Origin: Zygnema cylindricum
Lineage: Eukaryota > Streptophyta > Zygnematophyceae > Zygnematales > Zygnemataceae
Assembly (NCBI GenBank): GCA_037447655.1
Contig: JBBHKE010003486.1
Location: 215,634-279,633 of the forward strand
Length of the DNA: 64,000 nt
Direction of reading: 5' to 3'
The notes beneath the pieces were generated by a model. That model made no database searches and was not told where the DNA came from. It was given only the letters and a program-made list of their open reading frames with translations. Below are positions 52,722-63,724 of the stretch, one piece after another; the first letter of the stretch is position 1; the number at the start of each line of letters is the position of its first letter. A program made the translations under genes and the position numbers.

Positions 52722-53757
52722 GGACTAAAATTGAAGTTAAAATTAGACTAGAAAATAAGGGGAGCGTTGATATTACTAGATTTCTAGAGTATTTTCTAGG
52801 TTGAAATTTATCAAAAGAAAAGAGCAGACAACCCGCCTCTACCTCCTCTCTCTAGCCACCAAACTTTTTGTAGTCACTGAAGGATAGAGAAGGTGGTTCA
52901 ACCATGGATTCCTTAGTTCAACAAGCAGGCTTAAAGAGTGACTTATGTCACTCTCAACAAAAGGTTGAGTCCAGTAGGACTCGAACCTCCAACCGGTAGA
53001 GTACGGCGTAACCGTAAGCTCTAACCAGTCAGTCGTAGAAGTCCGTTAAAGAAGATAGGGTTATATATATTTAAACTTGTACATTGACTTAAAACCGGTT
53101 AACTAAAATGTGAACAAAGGAACATAGAACTAGTTAAAGTTTCAATGCGAACGTCATTTCGCACGAAACAAATGAATCAGATATTTGTTTCGACTACCGA
53201 CATTTAATGTCGGATTTAATCCGACGGCATATATAACTACCGAGATCGCGGAATGGTCAGTTTGACATTTATGGACGTGGCATGACCTGGCGCCACGTGG
53301 AGGGGAAACATTTGGTCGCAAAAATTCCGGTTAAAATACGAACGAGTGGAAGGGTGACACGCGTCCACTCAGTGGCCTTGTCGTACACAAGCCGTACAGA
53401 AAGGACATCGGTCGTTGTACCTTTGTGTACTTCACAGTCGTGTGATTGGTTCGTACTTCAGTAGATAGGGGTTGTGAGAGGGGTTTAGGAGTTAGGAAAA
53501 TTTGGTAGGTAGCCACCTCTCTCTTAGAGAGTTTTGTAAAAAATTGGCATTTTTGTCGGCTCATAACTTATTGTTGGTTCGCTATTTTCAGTGATTCTTT
53601 TTGCTACGGACTGAGGGGAGTCCATGCTGCAAAAGGAGGCTGTCAGACTGTAAGTTTGCCTTCTTGGACAGCAGTGTTTCTGTGTTAAAGTGGGTTAGTT
53701 ACCAACTATCTAGAGGCTTTCTGAATTGTGTAGTCCAATCGAGGACACAGAATTGCT
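52722..53757 (+). repeat. Copia B6: 3' tail with polypurine tract and LTR
   Basis: A short internal piece with GTGGACTAAAATTGAAG leads to the polypurine tract AAAATAAGGGGAG (52752-52764). The LTR (52765-53757) starts CGTTGATATT (TG changed to CG) and ends ATTGCT. It has an antisense tRNA-like unit at 52967-53044 (B-box GGTTCGAGTCC, 52977-52987; TTTT downstream) and a TAGGAGTTAG variant (53486-53495). Confidence 0.85.
52967..53044 (-). other. tRNA-like Pol III unit, antisense in the copia B6 LTR
   Basis: Minus strand: GACTGACTGGTTAGAGC (D-arm/A-box), TTACG-GTTACGC-CGTAC (anticodon-arm-like, 4 of 5 pairs), GGAGG-TTCGAGT-CCTAC (T-arm, 4 of 5 pairs), GGACTC, then TTTT (52959-52962). This is the most tRNA-like of the set. 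Confidence 0.55.
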
Positions 53758-54240
53758 AATGGCATTTGGCCGAAGAGCAGCAAATCACCTTCCAGTTCAT
53801 GAAAGATGTGCTAAAAGAGCACCATGTGCTCCGGATGCCTGATCACCAAAAACCTTTCCTCATTTTCACCGATTGGAGCAAGTTTTCATTAGAGGCAATT
53901 TTGCTAGGGCTGAGTATGTGGTGGCTTACGCCAGCCAAAGCAATAACAAAGCGGAGGGAAATTAGAGGTGTTACCTAGGAGAGCTCATTGCAGCTGTTTG
54001 GGCAATTCAGCATTTCCGCCCCTATTTATAGGGGATCCGTTTCACTCTTATTACAGGCCATAAACTTTTGAAATGGATAATGGAAAACAGTAAGTTAACT
54101 GGCAAACTCGCCAGATGGGTTTTCATCTTGCAATAATACGATTTAAGTATATCCATCAAGCAGGGGAAATCCACGTGAAAGCCGACAGACTTAGCCAAAA
54201 TCTCGATCCCTCCACTCTTGATTATGCCAGGGCGCGGCAC
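53758..54240 (+). pseudogene. Ty3/gypsy RNase H
   Basis: FQFMKDVLKEHHVLRMPDHQKPFLIFTDWSKFSLEAILLG matches the start of gypsy RNase H (catalytic Asp in TDWS). After a frameshift come YVVAYASQSNNKAE, CYLGELIAAVWAIQHFRPYL, FTLITGHKLLKWIMEN (Asp of TDH is Gly here), KLTGKLARW and YIHQAGEIHVKADRLSQN. Stops and frame changes make it dead. Adjacency to the LTR of copia B6 has no target duplication. Confidence 0.88.
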
Positions 54241-55600
54241 GATGAGGATATGGAGATCAATGTGGGACTTATTCGAACCTTTTCCGCTTTAATCGCGCTT
54301 CCCTGATCTGGGGGGGAACTCTCCACTTTTGCGGCCAACATGAAGGGGCAAACACTAATAGGAGCCGGACGGAATGATATCTCGAATGACCTTGATTCTC
54401 TACAATCCATCCAGCAGGGATCTCCTCTTTCCCACTTAGCAAGAGTATCATTATCTCGTGTTCACACGTGGATGGCGGCGTATGATTAGGACCAAGGTAT
54501 TCTTATTAGGAAATGTACGGGCGGAACAAGGAAAGTGGTTCTTTCCCCCGCAGATCGAGAAACTTTGATCACCCGTCTCTATCAGCAATGGGGACACTTA
54601 GGAAAGAAACGGACCACTTCTCTGGTCACAGGATCTTATTCGTGGCACGGGTTGTGGACCCAAGTCAACGGAATTGTATAGACTTGCTCTTTCTGCTATC
54701 GAGTTAAAGCAACTTTTGATAAAAAGGGCGGAACCGAGCTACATTCTCTTCCCATCCAAGGGATGTTCTATTGATGGCCCTGGATCTTTTGGGGCCTCTT
54801 TCGACCAGCAGACGGGGGAACCGCTTCGTGCTAATCGTTATCAAACATTTCTCAAAATAGATAGAGTTGGTGATTTTGCCTCGGAAGGAGTCCAAGTCAT
54901 TTGCAAATGCCTTTTTGCACAGGGTGTTGTTATAATTTGGGGCACCAGTAGAGGTTCTGACCGACCCAGGTTTTGAATTTGCCGAACAACTTTTGAACCT
55001 TTCGGAGAAATACCTCATTGACCATCGGCTGACCAGCCATGACCACCCGCAAGACATCGGTTTGGCCGAAAGGTGCGTCCAGCTAGTGAAGCGGTCACTA
55101 CGAATATATGCAATCAAAGAAAATTTGGGGGAGTGGGAGAAAAGGGTGCCCTAGATTGCCATGGGATACATGTTCAGCCGGCTAACTTCCCTCCACTCCT
55201 ATAGCACTTACTTTATCTTATTTGGACGACATCCCATCTTACGCGGAGCTGTTTGGGCCCAAGCACTGGTCGTCCCAAAAATGGATGACCATGGGACTGT
55301 CAAAAAAACTGATCGTTGACAGAGCCAAAGTATTCCACCAAGAAATGCCTCTCGCCATGGGGAATTTACAGTTGGCTCAACACCGCGATCAACTGTGGTA
55401 TTATCAATGCTCGGGCGGAAATTATGTGCCACGACAACGACGATTTATGCTTGAGGACTTTGTATATAAGATGCAACAAAAGAAGGGCACGTTTGATGTT
55501 TCTGCCAGGCGGGTAATCTTGAAAATGGTAGAGGTTTTTAACAAGGGAGTTCTTACCTTAGAGGGGAAGGATGGCCGAAAAGTTAAGGTGAATTAAATCA
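54241..55600 (+). pseudogene. Ty3/gypsy integrase
   Basis: The zinc domain (LYQQWGHLGKKRTTSL..., YSWHGLWTQVNGIV, CSFCYRVKATF) is at about 54560-54720. The core follows with LHSLPIQGMFY, GPLSTSRRGNRFVLIVIKHFSK, IWGTSRGSDRPRF, HRLTSHDHPQDIGLAERCVQLVKRSLRIYA (Glu region), RVPxIAMGYMFSRLTSLHSYSTYFILFGRHP. The tail DRAKVFHQEMPLAMGNLQLAQHRDQLWYYQ (55222-55596) is the C-terminal part. Frames change repeatedly. No LTR of this element is clearly identified. Confidence 0.85.
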
Positions 55601-55876
55601 ATGTGGCCCCTTCCTATCTTCAGGGATTAGAGGACGAGCCCACCTTTCAGTTAACTTACTTTGCCGACCCTCCTTCCTGTTCCTCAACATGTAATCTGTC
55701 CTCCAAGCTTGGCAACATCTTGGTCTGCGAGCATTCCAGCTTGTGTTGGCTAAAATCATGTCTCACCGCCTCTAGGGAGCCACGCCCTCAACCCTCAATC
55801 ACGTGGTACTGTGGGAGCTGCGAATTGGGCGGGTAATTATTTTATTTCATTGTCACGATTGACAAAGAGGGAGGGG
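55601..55876. other. Sequence downstream of gypsy pol
   Basis: No domain recognised. It ends in a purine-rich stretch (55862-55877, AAAGAGGGAGGGGGA-like) that could be a gypsy polypurine tract. Confidence 0.4.
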
Positions 55877-57555
55877 GATTGGGATATCAACCCGATTACC
55901 AAGACCCCACCCCATTTCCCCATACATTCATTTCAATTTCCTATCCTATTATCTCCGACGCTTTGCATACATGTCTACGGGAGGGATGGAAAGGCACAAA
56001 TGGGCATAATCACCAGTACGAAAAGCTGCCGGATTTGAGGTTATTGGCATGACTCGTAGGAAGACTATTTATAGCTGAGGGTTTTACTCTTATGTTTGAC
56101 GCTCAACAGATGTCAAGCTCGTGTGCCTTTTAGGTACACCTTTATTTACCCAAGATTTTTGGGCCTCTTTCTACCCCATAGGGTCATCAGAGTACGGAAA
56201 ATAGAGTAGACGAGGCAAGACATCATACTGGTATTTCCTAAGCAGAGTGGGACGCGCTTTATTTCGCACCTAATGGAGGCCGAACGACAAAGTTATTCCG
56301 CTTCAAAGATTACAATTTTGTTCCATGCGATCAGTTGCCACCAGCCCTACTGGGGGGGTACATTGTGGAACGCCAAGTAAATTTTCGGATTATCATTTAG
56401 ATTATGCTGTTAAGTGTCACTAGGAGTTAATCTCCGGTTCAGCTACTTTCGGTCCATTAATTACATCAAGTCAAAGTCTAGAATTCTCGTGTCATTTTGA
56501 ATACTCTGTCTTATAATAGTGGATTGGATTTTGATCTCCAGCTACGGATCTAGCCGTAGTCTGTCGCATAACTTTTAACCTTGAGGGTAGTACGGCTTCT
56601 CTTATCCTATGTTAGTCACGTTCCATTTGCTTTGCGCTCATTGGTTACGTGAATTTTGTTGGCATTGTGGACCGGAAACTGGACAAAGGTTGTTGTATAA
56701 GGCCCTTGGGGCCAAGGGAGACAGGTTGCTTTTTCAGTTGTGTCTCATGAGAAAACCCAAAGAATTTCTGAACAAACCTTCTTTTGGAGAATCTTTATTT
56801 TGTCTGTGTTTTGACTCTATTGCCATCTTGGTTTTGAATTTGTCTTTTGTGGAGATCATAGTACAAGTGGGTAGTTGGCACTATCTTTCTTTTGGGTCAT
56901 TTCTGAATTTTTGCTGCTTGAAACCAAAAAGAGTTATGTCGTTACCGAGTTGCGGACAGGAAGCAGTGAAGGAGGATAATACCCGTGATCGGTACCATCG
57001 GGAGAGGTTTTCGCCTTCTTTCTTTATTTACGTTTATTGCCTCGGGTATGTTGAGCTTGCTTCCCTATTTTCCTTCAATTTATCTTTTATTCTCTTTTGT
57101 GGGGCAACGTGATATTGTTAAATCTGAAACGGCCAATTTTATTTCTTCCCTATATTTCTACGTGGGAGTTCATTTGTGTCTTCTTTAGTAGCCCTTTTTA
57201 GTTTCGGCACTGTTTTGTTGGAGTTGGCCACTAGAACCCCTTAATCAGAACAATGGGTTTTGAGGGAGCATTTATTAAAACTTCCCGTGGTTAAGCATAA
57301 AATTGGGATATCAGCCCGATTACCAAGACCTAACCCATTTTTCCTACTAGATGGGGAAAGGAAGGGGAAGGGGGTATCTTTTCACCTCCCTATACATTCA
57401 TTTCAACTTGTTGTCTTATTATCTCCAACGCTTTGCATGCATGTATACAGGAGGGATAGAAAGGCAAAAATGGGCATTATCACCATTACGGGAAGCATCC
57501 GCATTTGGGGTTATTGGCAAGACTCTGGGGCATATAATTTCTGACTGCGGGCTTT
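55877..57555. repeat. Direct repeat 55877-56100 / 57302-57555 and the sequence between
   Basis: Both copies start ATTGGGATATCA.CCCGATTACCAAGACC and share CATTCATTTCAA, CTTTGCAT.CATGT and GGTTATTGGCA. The second has an extra GA-rich insert (57345-57395). The first follows a possible polypurine tract, so this may be LTR material of the gypsy element, perhaps in tandem. A 167-codon frame between (56609-57112) has no recognised domain. Confidence 0.5.
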
Positions 57556-58042
57556 TGTAACAAGGTTACAAGAGAACTGAGTACGCAAAGGCAGATCAGA
57601 TCAGTTGTTATAGTTGCGATGTCAGAGGAGCGCAACTGAGATGTCAGACTAGCGTAGCATAACAATATAGTATAATAACATAGCAGCGTAGCATCGCAGC
57701 ATCGCAACGTAGTAGGTTTTGGAGTGAGCGGTATGGTTTTGGAACGTGGAAGTGATCAATTGAGATTGTCCACGTATATATAGCTGTACAATTGAAGTAC
57801 TAAGTTGACTAGCGGCTAGTTACTTTTAATAGTGAAGAAGACTTAGTGAAACGCGACTCTTTTGCAAGTAGACTTCGCACAGTGAGCATTCAATCTTGTA
57901 ATCTCTTTCTTCCTAATTAATAAAGCTCAATCTTTCCCTTGTGTACACTGTCTGACCTTGCTCTTGCTACGAGTAATTCTTTGAGAATATTCAGCTGTGC
58001 ACTTGTAGGTGGGTGGTGTCTAGTTTCTTTCCCCCTTTTACA
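57556..58042 (+). repeat. LTR of element F (487 bp)
   Basis: It starts TGTAACAAGG and ends CCCCTTTTACA, with matching TGTAA/TTACA tips. A TATATATAG box lies at about 57774, AATAAAG at about 57919, and GCAGC-type sequence at 57605-57715. It is followed at once by a tRNA-Met 3'-end type primer site. Confidence 0.75.
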
Positions 58043-58055
58043 TTGGTATCAAAGC
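58043..58055 (+). promoter_or_regulatory. Primer binding site TTGGTATCAAAGC (tRNA-Met 3' end)
   Basis: It differs by one base from TGGTATCAGAGC, the common plant LTR element site complementary to the initiator tRNA-Met 3' end. Confidence 0.75.
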
Positions 58056-58075
58056 TTCCCTCATGACCCGACAGC

Positions 58076-58177
58076 ATGGAAGGTCATGGCGTGTCCACTG
58101 CTGATATGTTAGAACGAGTACTTCCAGATGTTGAAGGTAATGGGCATATAGACTCGGCTGTGATCCACTCTCACTAG
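58076..58177 (+). pseudogene. Element F gag start (short open frame)
   Basis: ATG GAA GGT CAT... gives 33 codons (MEGHGVSTADMLERVLPD...) soon after the primer site, then TAG. The frame has no known domain. It may be the gag N-terminus before truncation. Position is the only support. Confidence 0.4.
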
Positions 58178-58280
58178 GAGTCACACTTGCACCAGTTGGG
58201 ATATTGGTCCCTGGAGAAGCAAGTGGAGCACTAGGGCTAATAGGAGCACTTGCAGCATGAGCTGAGCCATTATCAGACAT
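58150..58280 (-). pseudogene. Possible gag N-terminus on the minus strand
   Basis: MSDNGSAHAASAPISPSAPL... is a Ser/Ala/Pro-rich start like those of copia gag N-termini. It would run into the LTR F element head to head. There is no further domain, so this is weak. Confidence 0.3.
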
Positions 58281-58289
58281 ATTAGCAGA

Positions 58290-59065
58290 AGCAAACCCAA
58301 AGAGGAATACCTATCAGACTAGTTTAAAACTGTAAGATATCTAACTACAAATGAAAGAGGTCTTTCAACCAGAAAAACATATACAACAAGCAAGTCAAGG
58401 ACAATAGAACACAAAACACCTTAAACTGCACTTAGTGCTCTCATTTCCTTAACTCTGTGTAGAATGTACATTCTGTATTGAATTGATCAATCCTAATTGA
58501 ACTAAATACTCAAAAGATCTAGAAAATGAGCCACGCAAATAAAAGTGGTTTATTGGCCCGACCTAATGGGAGGCACGCCCTTGAGTAAAATTTTCCGTAC
58601 AATTACTGAGACGCCTAATGGAAGTCCACCCTAAAACACAAATAAAACTTCAAAAAGTGTCAGATAACGACGTCGACACGAGAAAGTGTGGCGTCGACAC
58701 GACAACCCATGATCAGATTTGATTCATAGCAAAAAAGACAAGGAACTATTTTGTTCCTTTGTTGGCTTTATCGCACGAACCTGGTCTCACATCCATAGCG
58801 GCTACACTATGGGAAGGCGTAAATAGATTAGGATTTGTGGTAAATAGCGTGAAGGTTTTGTTAGGTTTAGGTCCTTGAACCCTTAATACTTTTTCTTACA
58901 ACACTCAAAATTTCTTTCCACCAATAGCGGTTCATGATGCCACAGAATAACCGTATGTAAAACTAAGACTAAAGTACTTACCGGGTATGTGGGTAGGGTT
59001 TATGTGTTTAGGGTTTGTATATTTCTTTTTTAACATTAAAAAACAAAAACAAATAATAAAAATCC
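58290..59065. other. AT-rich stretch without a recognised gene
   Basis: Nothing convincing seen. Confidence 0.5.
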
Positions 59066-59280
59066 TGAACATAGGGCCGAGCGGCGTGGCGCGTCGTAAA
59101 ACGAAATGAAAAAGGGGCGAAGTGGACGCGTCCGGTTCCTCGCCCCCACACTGGCTCGGGGGCCAGAAAATTGCAAAGTAAGTTCATAAATATATTCTCC
59201 TAATTTCAGAATTTCAATTTAAATTTGCAGCTCTTCTCGAACGCCAGAACATCGGCGATTTTTCGCCTTGGCAAAACACA
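59066..59280 (+). other. GC-rich patch with splice-like signals
   Basis: A GC-rich block with an ATG at about 59106 runs open to GCAAA|GTAAGT (59177). A short AT-rich stretch ends in TTTGCAG|CTC (59230), and a second open block ends at AAAA|GTGAGG near 59283. The two blocks join in frame. No domain is visible, so this is only a candidate for two exons. Confidence 0.25.
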
Positions 59281-59359
59281 AAAGTGAGGGCTTCCGCGTG
59301 AAAGACCTTGGAAGTCTTTGCCGTCTTCTTAGGTTGTCTTTTCATGAATTTATCGATTT

Positions 59360-59510
59360 CACATTCAAAATTCAACATTCAAAACTCAAAATTCGAAATT
59401 TGAAATTCGAAATTCAAAATTCACAACCCGAATTTCAAAACCCAAAATTCGAAATTCAAAATTTCGAAATTCAAAATTCATAATTTAATATTCAAAATTT
59501 AGAATTCATC
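59360..59510. repeat. ATTCAAAATTC-type simple repeat
   Basis: Irregular units of about 8-10 bp (AATTCGAAATTC, AATTCAAAATTC). They give a repeating peptide in one frame that is not a gene. Confidence 0.85.
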
Positions 59511-61823
59511 TCTGTTTTACTATTTATCAACTAGTCTTAGAAAAAAGGTCATGCCACACATTGTTCGTCCATCGTCTGTACCATAAAATATTTCGGGAAA
59601 AGTACGAACTGTATGAAAGGATTGTTGTTCAATAGTCTCTGGCTGATTAAAAAATCCTTCAAAACAGAAGAGTTTTTCTGTCGAACCTTGCTGAAAATTA
59701 AATGATCATTTTTATGGCAAATTTTCTTCGTTTCATACCTATTTTGCAGCAGTAATTTATTTTGAAAGTACTAGAACTTTAGATTAAGTCTGAAAGCACG
59801 TCATGTTTTCTTGTAAAAAGTGGCATCATCGTCCAGCGACGTGACAGTTTTGGAAGGACCTGATCGAGTTCCTTTCATTCTAAGTAGACATTTTTAGCAA
59901 TGTTCGTATTATTTTTTAGCACTGCTTAGTGATTGCTGGGTTATACTTTGAGATATAAAATCAGAAATGCTACAGGCGGCAATTTTCTGAGCCAGAGTGT
60001 GACTGTACCGTCTTATTTTGAAATAAATATCTTTAAGCAAATTATTGGAATTATTTCTTACAAGGATTTAAAGCGCGCGAGGTTAAACCTTTAATAATTG
60101 CAGAGCCGCCAGTCTAATTGTATGGAATTCCAAGATTTGCAAAATCGCAGTTTTTTTGCAATATTTATGTAAGACGTTTATCTTTAGGTGTCATTTTTCA
60201 TCTTCGAAAATTAGTCTACGATGATGCAAACCCACATTTTTTCGAAATTGAGAAGATGTTGGAAATCAAATTTCCAATTATGAAATTGTTTTTCTTGCAA
60301 TTTGGGAACAGTGTTTGACACTCCCGGGGCAGTGAGACCGTAACCTATTGAAGGTGAGGCCATGGAAGGCCAAAAACAGAAAAAATAGAAAGGAAGAAGC
60401 TAAAAAATAAGAAGAAAAGACGACAAAAACAAGTGAATAGAGACAAACAAGGAATACAAAAGGAAAGGTTTATTATGAGTATTTATCTTAACGAAGATGA
60501 TCATTTTGGAAGAAGACGATGTCCAAGCAAGGTGAAACTAATGTTGTTTATTGTTTCGTTTCGTTTTTTTTTGTTTTTCTTTTTTCCTACATAATGTTCT
60601 TATAACTCTTCACTATTTTTGACTTAGTTTACAATATTTCAATTTTGATTAGGAATCTCTAACATTGATGAGGATTTTTTAATATTGATTATAGGTTTTT
60701 TGGCATTGATTTTGAATATGGAGAAGGATTTTCTCAAACTCTTTCTTTTTTTTTCAATTATTGGTTAGAATTTTTCTAACATTGGTTAAGCTTTTCCATG
60801 TCATTAGAAATACTTCAAACCTACATTATATTTTTTTCTTTGTTTATGGCAGCAATGGTGATATTTTATTGAAATATGTAGCTAAGGAGTATTACAAAGA
60901 GTATGTACGTCGCAGAAAAAAAATAAACTACTTTTCGGAAAATCTTGAGACCGAGCTCTCCAAAAATTGACTACGATTCTACGAGAAATTTGAAATTTTT
61001 CTTGCCACTGTCGTTTATGAATATATTTTATGTCGTGTTTCGAAAAATAGAAAATTAAAAAACGAAAGAACGAAAAATTAACGAAGAGAAATGTCCGTCG
61101 AAAACAGAAAACATGGGTGTAAGCTAAAAATGGTAATTGGAAACAACAAAATCGGTAAAACAGGCTTGGTGCACAATTTATGGAGGAAAAGGCAAACAAA
61201 GAACTCATGGAATATCTCAAATTATAGTAAAATCTTCAGAAATAGGTTACCATGAACTGAAAAAACACATGGAAACATTTCCACAGTAATTAGCTAAAAG
61301 GTGAACATTGGAGACAGCTATGCTTTTGCTTTCACTCCTTTACTTCCTTCTGCAATTAACACCTTTCTATCATCTAAAGTTGTCAATTTAATAAAATAAA
61401 CAATTGGATATATCAATTTCCTCCCCGCACGAAAACAAAACATATGCATACTTATTAACAAATAAAAAAAGAAAGAAGATTTCTGGCATTGTGAAACAAG
61501 ATTTTAATACTTTAAATTTACATAAATTTAAAAAATGTGAAGTACATACTCTAAAATCTCAAAGTACATTGAAAAAAAAAAAATCAATAAAAATATGCAA
61601 AAAAAAATCTTACTGAAGTTAACCTAATCCCAATAAACATTACTGCAATGAAATACCATAATATTTACAAAGTAATGCCATAACAACACCGCAACAATAC
61701 TGTAGTAATACCGTATTGTGTATTATTTGCTTCTGGAAAATTAGCTTATTTGTCGCCTATTATTAACAACAGTAGAAAGCCAAAAAATGTCTTTTTAAGA
61801 ACACATCCAAAAAAAAAAAAAAC
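59511..61823. other. AT-rich intergenic DNA
   Basis: Open frames of 66-112 codons (60118-60318, 60761-60970, 60882-61220) show no known domain. Poly-A/T runs are frequent. Confidence 0.5.
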
Positions 61824-63724
61824 TTAATTTAATCCGTTGTCCATTTTTTGAGCCATTTTTGCTTCTCGACAAAGATCCATAAGCACATTTCGAATAATTC
61901 TCCCCGAGATTATAGCTGCAAAAAAAAAATGGAATGAAAAAAACATAAAAAACTAAACAAGAAGGAAGCATTTATCAACACTTAACGTTTTCTAATTTTT
62001 AGTAAACCCTTATAAATTTTCAATTCCTTTTACTCCTACTATTTTTCAATCTACTATAATTTATTGTTTTGTTTCTAGAATTCAAAAGGAAAAACAAAAA
62101 ACGAAAAACAACCCTGTCCTAAGCACATTCCATCCCATTTGGTATTTATTTTTACAACATTTCAAAAAAAATCTTATACAAAATTGCAAAATATATCTCT
62201 TATAAGATTTTCTTAGAAATCTACCTATCAAAAAACAAATGAAGTTCTTTACAAATTCTATAAACACAAAACATTACCAAAAAGTTACCATAAAATGCTT
62301 ACAAAAAAAAGGCGTTCGAACAGTTGGGTGAATCTTTTGATCAAACAGAACTTCCGAAGCCGATTTTCCGGAAAATTTTGAAATATCTTTGACGGTTATA
62401 AGACCTTCGAAAGATTTCAAGAATCGGGAAGATATCCTGATTTTTCCCCAAAACCCAATTATAGCTTTATTATAGCGTCATTGTCACTATTTAAATATAA
62501 TATAACATTGACATAATATTCTAATCTTTTTTTTTTTAAACTTTAAAACTAACAATTCAATGGCTATACATCTCATAGTATAAATGTTAAAAAGGACTTA
62601 ATTCTCAAAAAAAAGAAACTCGATTCAAAAATTAACTCAGTTTAGTTTATTCCATCCAAAAAATATATAAACAAATTTAAAAACTGATAAAATTTGGGAA
62701 AGATTCTCACAATTGGAGACGGACAGTTTGGTTCATATTGTCAACAAAACATTTGAACTTTAAATCGTAGCTTCCGGAAAATGTGAGAAATTTCCATCTC
62801 ATATGTTGAATTAAAAAAAAATGATCGCCGCAATCTTCCATTTCGACGCTTACGACATTTCGGTAAATTTTTGGAGTATTGCTGAGATCGGAAAATAGAG
62901 GGAAAACTGTGGACGGAGAAATGTCCAGTTTTACGGTTCCATGGAGATGGTACACTTTGCCCTGAAGAGGAAATCAGAACAATAGAATGAGGAGGGAGAG
63001 GGAGAGGGAGAGGGAGTGGGAGAGGGAGAGGGAGAGGGAGAAAAAGAGAGGGAGTGGGAGACAGATGGAAGGAGAGGAGGAGGCGGATGGGGAGGGGGAG
63101 GAGGAAGAAGTGGGGGAAAAAGAGAGCGGGAGAGAGAGGGAGGTGGGGGGAAGGGAGAGAGGGAAAGGTGGAGAAAGATAGAGAGATAGAGAGAGAGAGA
63201 ATGACATCCATAATCCATTTCCTAATTCCACACACGAATCACTCCTCTAGAAACAGGCTTTTTTGGTTATTTATCATTTGTCCTCTTCTGAGAACTCACT
63301 TCTTTTGTTACTTTGACTTTTGGCGCTTCCAAAATAAAATCTTCATCCGTCGGATCGTTGAATTCCTCGTATTCTTTTGGAGTTACGGTTTTTTTTGTCA
63401 GTAGTCTTCGGCTGACAAAAAAAAAAAAAAAACTGAATAAATGTGTGGGCGTTGTTTTTAAGCCTGTATTGCAATTTAATTTTATTTTTATAATGTACAT
63501 CTAAAGAAATGCAAAGCCATCACTAAACAAGAGTAAGAAATAAAATAACGAACTAAAAAGGAAATATCGTTAGATTCTTGGCAGAAAAAAAGAGGAACGT
63601 AAGAAATGTAAAAAGCAAAGGAATTCAATAACTAATATGATAATTTGTTTCTGAAATTTACTCACATTGGGTGAATTTCGAGAGCATCCAAATGGCATTT
63701 CTCCAAAAACATACTTTGAACCAT
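61824..63724 (-). CDS. SRPBCC / polyketide-cyclase-like (START-type) protein, five exons
   Basis: Exons on the minus strand: 63724-63666, 63411-63300, 62961-62711, 62436-62303 and 61915-61824 (stop TAA). All introns have GT..AG ends (GTGAGT, GTGAGT, GTGAGA, GTAAGC donors; pyrimidine-rich acceptors) and the phases join exactly to 215 codons. Residues from about 59 on match the coenzyme Q-binding/polyketide-cyclase fold: LDISPSTVFPLFSDLSNTPKIYRNVVSVEM, RFLKSFEGLITVK, and a closing helix RIIRNVLMDLCREAKMA, as in plant lipid-transport-like cyclase proteins. It probably binds a lipid or other hydrophobic ligand; location is unknown. The ATG has A at -3 and G at +4 and an in-frame stop upstream, but an earlier exon beyond the window is possible. 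Confidence 0.8.
62990..63200. repeat. GGGAGA/GAGAG microsatellite in an intron
   Basis: Lies in the second intron of the SRPBCC gene. Long Ser/Leu/Pro frames on the minus strand are repeat artefacts. Confidence 0.9.

Noticed and set aside
62741-63235. 164-codon Ser/Leu/Pro-rich frame
   Set aside because: It reads through the GGGAGA microsatellite of an intron.
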